Origin: Bradyrhizobium rifense | GTDB lineage: Bacteria > Pseudomonadota > Alphaproteobacteria > Rhizobiales > Xanthobacteraceae | Assembly (NCBI RefSeq): GCF_008123425.1 | Contig: NZ_VSSS01000060.1 | Coordinates: 1 to 64,000 of the forward strand | Direction of reading: 5' to 3' | DNA length: 64,000 nt | Part shown: positions 61,350 to 64,000 of the stretch, in pieces | How positions within the stretch are numbered: the first letter of the stretch is position 1 | Layout: the number at the start of each line of letters is the position of its first letter | Position numbers and translations under genes: made by a program | The notes under the pieces: model-generated | The model's database searches: none | What the model saw: the letters and a program-made list of their open reading frames with translations, nothing else | Told to the model about the DNA's origin: nothing

Positions 61350-61415
61350 GGGGTGAATCTCAAGGCCGAGCTGGAAATCCGTCATTTGTACGGGGAGCTC
61401 GATCACCTGGTGTCC
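61350..61415 (+). pseudogene. Remnant of a DUF1003 protein C-terminus
   Basis: One plus-strand frame contains VNLKAELEIRHLYGELDHLV, closely like the conserved cytoplasmic tail of DUF1003 membrane proteins, which typically reads VNLKAE-x-EIRxLHEKxDHLL. The two membrane helices that should precede it are absent in all frames upstream, so only a fragment remains. The frame stays open to 61712 without further recognisable sequence. Confidence 0.45.
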
Positions 61416-61795
61416 GAGAAAATTTGCGACGGCTGGCCGAAAGACAGCAAACCAAAATCGAGTGACGCCGCCGTTCAGGACGTCCGGTTCGGATACATCG
61501 ACGCATGCGCCGCAGGCTCCTGGTCCGCGAAGGACCACGCCGCAAATGCGGATGGGATTGACGCCATCGAGATCAACGCCGCAGCTCTTAATGTGTCTGA
61601 TGTAAGCATTTCCGCTGGCGACCGTGCATCGTCGCAGATAACTCTTCCGAGAAGACGAAACAAGCCTGGAGCCGTGAACGCGCCGATGTCGAATCTGTAT
61701 TCTTTGTCATGATCGCTCTCGCCATCGTGCTCGGCGCCGGAGGTACCTGACACCTACTTCGAGTTCAGGTCACCTCAACGCCGGGAGTATGAATC
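61416..61795. other. Region with no assignable gene
   Basis: Follows the DUF1003-like fragment and leads to the Gly/Met-rich secreted gene. Frames here are open on both strands but have no recognised domain, leader or ribosome binding site. Confidence 0.4.
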
Positions 61796-62086
61796 ATGAG
61801 GCTGTTGTCCCTGCTTTGCTTCGCACTTTGTCTCGTCCTCTCCGCCACCACAGCATTCGCCCGCGGCGGCATGGGATCGATGGGATCGCACATGTCGATG
61901 GGTGGCGGCGCGCTCGGCACGAGCGCTGCGACGCCGGGAACGAATTCCCTGGGCACCGCGCTGCCGTCATCCGGTACAGTCGGTCATGCCATGAAAGGCC
62001 CGCTGCTCGGTACGAACGCTGCCATCGACAAGGAGGATGCGCGGGTTGAAAAGCTGCTGGAGGGGTCGATCTGTCGCGGGTGTTGA
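61796..62086 (+). CDS. Small Gly/Met-rich secreted protein
   Basis: A 96-aa protein. A signal peptide (MRLLSLLCFALCLVLSATTA, cleavage after FA) is followed by RGGMGSMGSHMSMGGGALG and SLGTALPSSGTVGHAM, and a charged C-terminus with two Cys (EGSICRGC). GGGAG precedes the ATG. The phrase LGTALPSSG is reminiscent of LGATELPSSG in the secreted protein at 10769-11491. It overlaps the GTG start of the LrgA-like gene by 7 bases. Function unknown. Confidence 0.65.
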   Translation: MRLLSLLCFALCLVLSATTAFARGGMGSMGSHMSMGGGALGTSAATPGTNSLGTALPSSGTVGHAMKGPLLGTNAAIDKEDARVEKLLEGSICRGC

Positions 62087-62517
62087 ACCCGTGCATGTCG
62101 CCAGGCCAAATGATGATATCCGCTCTTCTCGTTCTGCTGGTGTGTGAGCTCGCCGGCAACGCGCTCCACCAAATGCTTGGGCTTCCCGTACCGGGACCTG
62201 TGATCGGCATGTCAATTCTGGCCGCCGCGCTGGCTTTCAGAAAAGGAGGCGCGAGCTCCAGGTCGCCGATTACCGGCAGCCTGGAGCGGACTGCCGAAAC
62301 CCTGATCCGTCACATGGGACTTCTGTTCGTGCCGGCGGGTGTCGGCCTGATCGCGGAGGTCGGCGTGTTGCGGTCGGAATGGTTGCCGATTGCCGCCGGC
62401 CTAATCGGATCGACGTTGCTGAGCCTGGCGGTCACTGGCCTCGTGATGCACTGGAGCATTCGCCGCCGCGCCTCGCGGCGATCGCCAGACACCGTGCACG
62501 ATCTGGAGCGGGGTTGA
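62080..62517 (+). CDS. lrgA: LrgA/CidA-like holin-type membrane protein
   Basis: A 145-aa membrane protein with four helices. The family pattern is clear: ISALLVLLVCELAGNALHQM, LPVPGPVIGMSILAAALA, and HMGLLFVPAGVGLIAEVGVL. The start is uncertain: GTG 62080 (overlapping the preceding gene), ATG 62095 or ATG 62110 are possible, the last giving the usual family N-terminus. With the LrgB-like protein encoded 20 bases downstream it forms a pair known in bacteria for control of murein hydrolase activity or export of small carboxylates such as pyruvate or glycolate. Confidence 0.88.
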   Translation: MLNPCMSPGQMMISALLVLLVCELAGNALHQMLGLPVPGPVIGMSILAAALAFRKGGASSRSPITGSLERTAETLIRHMGLLFVPAGVGLIAEVGVLRSEWLPIAAGLIGSTLLSLAVTGLVMHWSIRRRASRRSPDTVHDLERG

Positions 62518-62537
62518 TCCAAGTCGGACCGCCGCCA

Positions 62538-63257
62538 ATGATTGCAATTGATCATCTCTGGAATTCGCTTGGCACGACGCCGTTGCTCTGGCTCGTCGTA
62601 ACGCTGGCCGCCTACACGGCCGGCAACGCGCTGCAGCGGGCTTGCGGGGGGTCGACGTTCGCGAGTCCCGTGCTCATCGCCATCACCATCGTGGCTGTCA
62701 TCGTCGTCGTGACCCGGACCGACTACAGGGTCTATTTTACGGCGACCCAGTTCATCAATTTCATGCTCGGGCCGGCAACCGTCGCCCTGGCCATTCCTCT
62801 GGCGCGAAGCGCCCGGCTCGTGAAGGAGAACCTTGCGGGCGTCGGACTGGCGCTGTTGACGGGCTCCGTAACATCGACGATCAGCGGCATTGGCCTGGTG
62901 TGGTTGTTCGGAGGTACACGCACGGTTGCCCTTTCCATGGCGCCGAAGGCCGCGACCACTCCCATTGCTGCCGCGGTGTCCAGCCAGATCGGCGGCATTC
63001 CGGCCCTGACAGCCGCGCTCGCGATCGTCGGCGGCATCGTGGCGGCCGTTGTTGGTCGGACGATGCTGACCAGGTTGAACATCAACGACTGGCGGGCCCA
63101 TGGCCTCGCTGCCGGAGTTGCGGGAAGCGGCATTGCGGCCGCGCAAGTAGCCGAGCGCAACGAGCTTGGAGCCGCATTCGCCGCGCTTGGCATCGGACTC
63201 AATGGCGCCCTGGTTGGAATCGTCGTGCCGCTCATTGCGCAGTATTGGAAGTCATGA
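62538..63257 (+). CDS. lrgB: LrgB/CidB-like membrane protein
   Basis: A 239-aa membrane protein with many helices. Conserved phrases are FINFMLGPATVALAIPL, LAGVGLALLTGSVTSTISGI, SMAPKAATTPIAAAVSSQIG and SGIAAAQVAERNELGAAFAA near the C-terminus. It is the partner of the LrgA-like protein. The ATG at 62538 lies downstream of a weak CGGA. In plants a fused LrgAB homologue moves glycolate and glycerate, and bacterial pairs have been tied to pyruvate uptake; which applies here is unknown. Confidence 0.9.
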   Translation: MIAIDHLWNSLGTTPLLWLVVTLAAYTAGNALQRACGGSTFASPVLIAITIVAVIVVVTRTDYRVYFTATQFINFMLGPATVALAIPLARSARLVKENLAGVGLALLTGSVTSTISGIGLVWLFGGTRTVALSMAPKAATTPIAAAVSSQIGGIPALTAALAIVGGIVAAVVGRTMLTRLNINDWRAHGLAAGVAGSGIAAAQVAERNELGAAFAALGIGLNGALVGIVVPLIAQYWKS

Positions 63258-63337
63258 AATCGATCGTTCGCGCCACCCGGAACGATGTCGGCAATGTGAT
63301 ACGCCGCGCGACTGCCTGGATTGGGATGACGAACGTC

Positions 63338-63585
63338 ATGTCCGTTCGCTCTCGACCGTTGGCTTTCTGATTTCGCTGACCGCCTGTGCAGCGCGGCTCC
63401 CACCCATGGTACGCACGCACGGCATCGGGCCTTGGCTCATCCATGGGTCGGTCGTGTCACTGGGTGACTTCGTCATCCCGAGGGGAACCTATGCAGGCCC
63501 TCGGCCGCCGATCCATTACAACGATACGCCCAGCTATAACGATCCGTCCAAGTTCGGCGGCCAATCGCTCGGGATGGACCCGTAA
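63338..63585 (+). pseudogene. Small lipoprotein-like gene with an apparent frameshift
   Basis: An ATG at 63338 opens MSVRSRPLAF and stops at 63368-63370. The next frame continues without a break as LISLTACAARLPPMVRTHG, GPWLIHGSVVSLGDFVIPRG and ends with FGGQSLGMDP. Joined, they make a leader with a lipobox (SLTAC) and an about 80-aa mature lipoprotein. One missing base near 63368 would explain the break. An independent start at Met 63407 has no ribosome binding site. Confidence 0.45.
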
Positions 63586-63644
63586 AGCCTGGCCGTTCGC
63601 CGGTTATGCCGCGCGCGATGCTGAAGATGATTTGGAGCGATTCA

Positions 63645-63872
63645 ATGCGCTGTCTGATGGTGCTTGGTCTCTTGCTGGCGTCGTGTGCGACTGCGTCTGC
63701 GACGACGCACGATCCACTGCGTCCGGCTGCACGTCTGCACGTGCAGAGACATCGACTGGTAAATCCGAGTGCAGTACCGCCTGTCGGGCCACGGTTCGCC
63801 GTCCCGGGCTGGAGCAATGAAGACACCGAGCGCTGGCTGGACAGCGCCAGTTCGTTCTGGTCACAGGCCTGA
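63645..63872 (+). CDS. Small exported protein
   Basis: A 75-aa protein. The leader MRCLMVLGLLLASCATASA could be a lipoprotein signal (LASC) or be cleaved after ASA. The mature part is HDPLRPAARLHVQRHRLVNP and ends FAVPGWSNEDTERWLDSASS. The start at 63645 has GGAG 7 bases upstream and starts the leader cleanly. It lies 59 bases after the preceding lipoprotein-like gene and may share its transcript. Function unknown. Confidence 0.62.
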   Translation: MRCLMVLGLLLASCATASATTHDPLRPAARLHVQRHRLVNPSAVPPVGPRFAVPGWSNEDTERWLDSASSFWSQA

Positions 63873-63874
63873 CG

Positions 63875-64000
63875 TTAGTTCGTTCCCTTTATGCTGGCCA
63901 GATAATCGACGATCGCGGGCACGTCGCCCTCGTCGATGGGCGCTCTGTAAGCCTTGATCATCTTGTGAACCTCGGAGTCCCAAGCGGACCTGGAGAGAAC
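63875..64000 (-). CDS. C-terminal fragment of a c-type cytochrome (partial at window edge)
   Basis: The last 41 codons of a minus-strand gene whose start lies beyond base 64000. The peptide contains SEVHKMIKAYRAPIDEGD and ends VPAIVDYLASIKGTN, the usual C-terminal helix of a monohaem cytochrome c such as the cytochrome subunit of sulfite dehydrogenase (SorB). The haem motif itself is outside the window, so the assignment rests on this tail only. Confidence 0.5.
   Translation of the reverse strand, partial: VLSRSAWDSEVHKMIKAYRAPIDEGDVPAIVDYLASIKGTN

Noticed and set aside
1..64000. CRISPR arrays, insertion sequences, prophage genes
   Set aside because: No regularly spaced repeats, transposases, terminal inverted repeats or phage structural genes were seen.

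Overview
The window reads as a chromosomal stretch of a GC-rich alphaproteobacterium, most likely Bradyrhizobium or a close relative. This is inferred from gene content and protein style (a 5-aminolevulinate synthase of the succinyl-CoA/glycine type, FixJ-type regulators with a multi-PAS kinase, an RpoH paralogue, a PaoABC-type aldehyde oxidoreductase, many small secreted proteins) and was not checked by any search. I see no insertion sequence, prophage, CRISPR array or rRNA. One tRNA gene (Gln, anticodon TTG) is present.

Layout. 0-2.1 kb: an acyl-CoA dehydrogenase and tRNA-Gln. 2.1-3.3 kb: a decayed stretch with a frameshifted PAS-domain remnant. 3.3-6.2 kb: a three-gene minus-strand operon (Tat-exported DsrE-like protein, periplasmic solute-binding protein, DoxD/DoxA membrane protein) that looks sulfur-related. 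6.4-11.5 kb: an RND efflux permease, its adaptor and a low-complexity secreted protein. 11.7-17.0 kb: a periplasmic PaoABC-like molybdo-flavoprotein, a cupin and an aldo/keto reductase. 17.3-19.6 kb: a Gly/His-repeat secreted protein, a tiny secreted protein and a 3-hydroxyisobutyrate-dehydrogenase-type enzyme. 20-29 kb: a signalling block with an OmpR/EnvZ-type pair, a monohaem protein, an OmpR-like DNA-binding protein without receiver next to two tiny Cys-rich proteins, and a four-PAS kinase overlapping a FixJ-type regulator followed by a receiver-only protein.

29.5-31.1 kb: a FetAB-type ABC exporter. 31.2-33.7 kb: small secreted proteins, a PQQ-type sugar dehydrogenase lipoprotein and a DUF2231 membrane protein. 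33.9-37.3 kb: FdhD and a bd-type (CIO-like) quinol oxidase. 37.6-40.6 kb: a dihaem peroxidase-family protein, a broken small secreted gene and a GlxA/AraC regulator. 40.6-47.6 kb: an oxidative-stress and haem block (hemH, hemA, katA, agmatinase-family enzyme, GST, oxyR) with OxyR-like ATAG/CTAT motifs upstream of katA and oxyR. 47.7-51.9 kb: a Tat-exported oxalate-decarboxylase-like bicupin, an FdhF/YdeP-type molybdoenzyme and a small thioesterase. 52.0-54.4 kb: an AraC regulator, a DUF305 protein and an RpoH sigma factor. 54.6-60.6 kb: a second RND permease and adaptor, again flanked by small and low-complexity secreted proteins. 60.9-64.0 kb: a secreted protein, gene remnants, an LrgAB-type pair, two small exported proteins and the C-terminus of a c-type cytochrome cut by the window edge.

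How the genes work together. The main theme is envelope and redox stress: peroxide sensing and detoxification with dedicated haem supply, a cyanide-insensitive-type oxidase, two efflux systems and several periplasmic oxidoreductases. Several secreted-protein families occur twice in the window, in one case as an intact and a frameshifted copy, and both RND systems sit beside members of these families.
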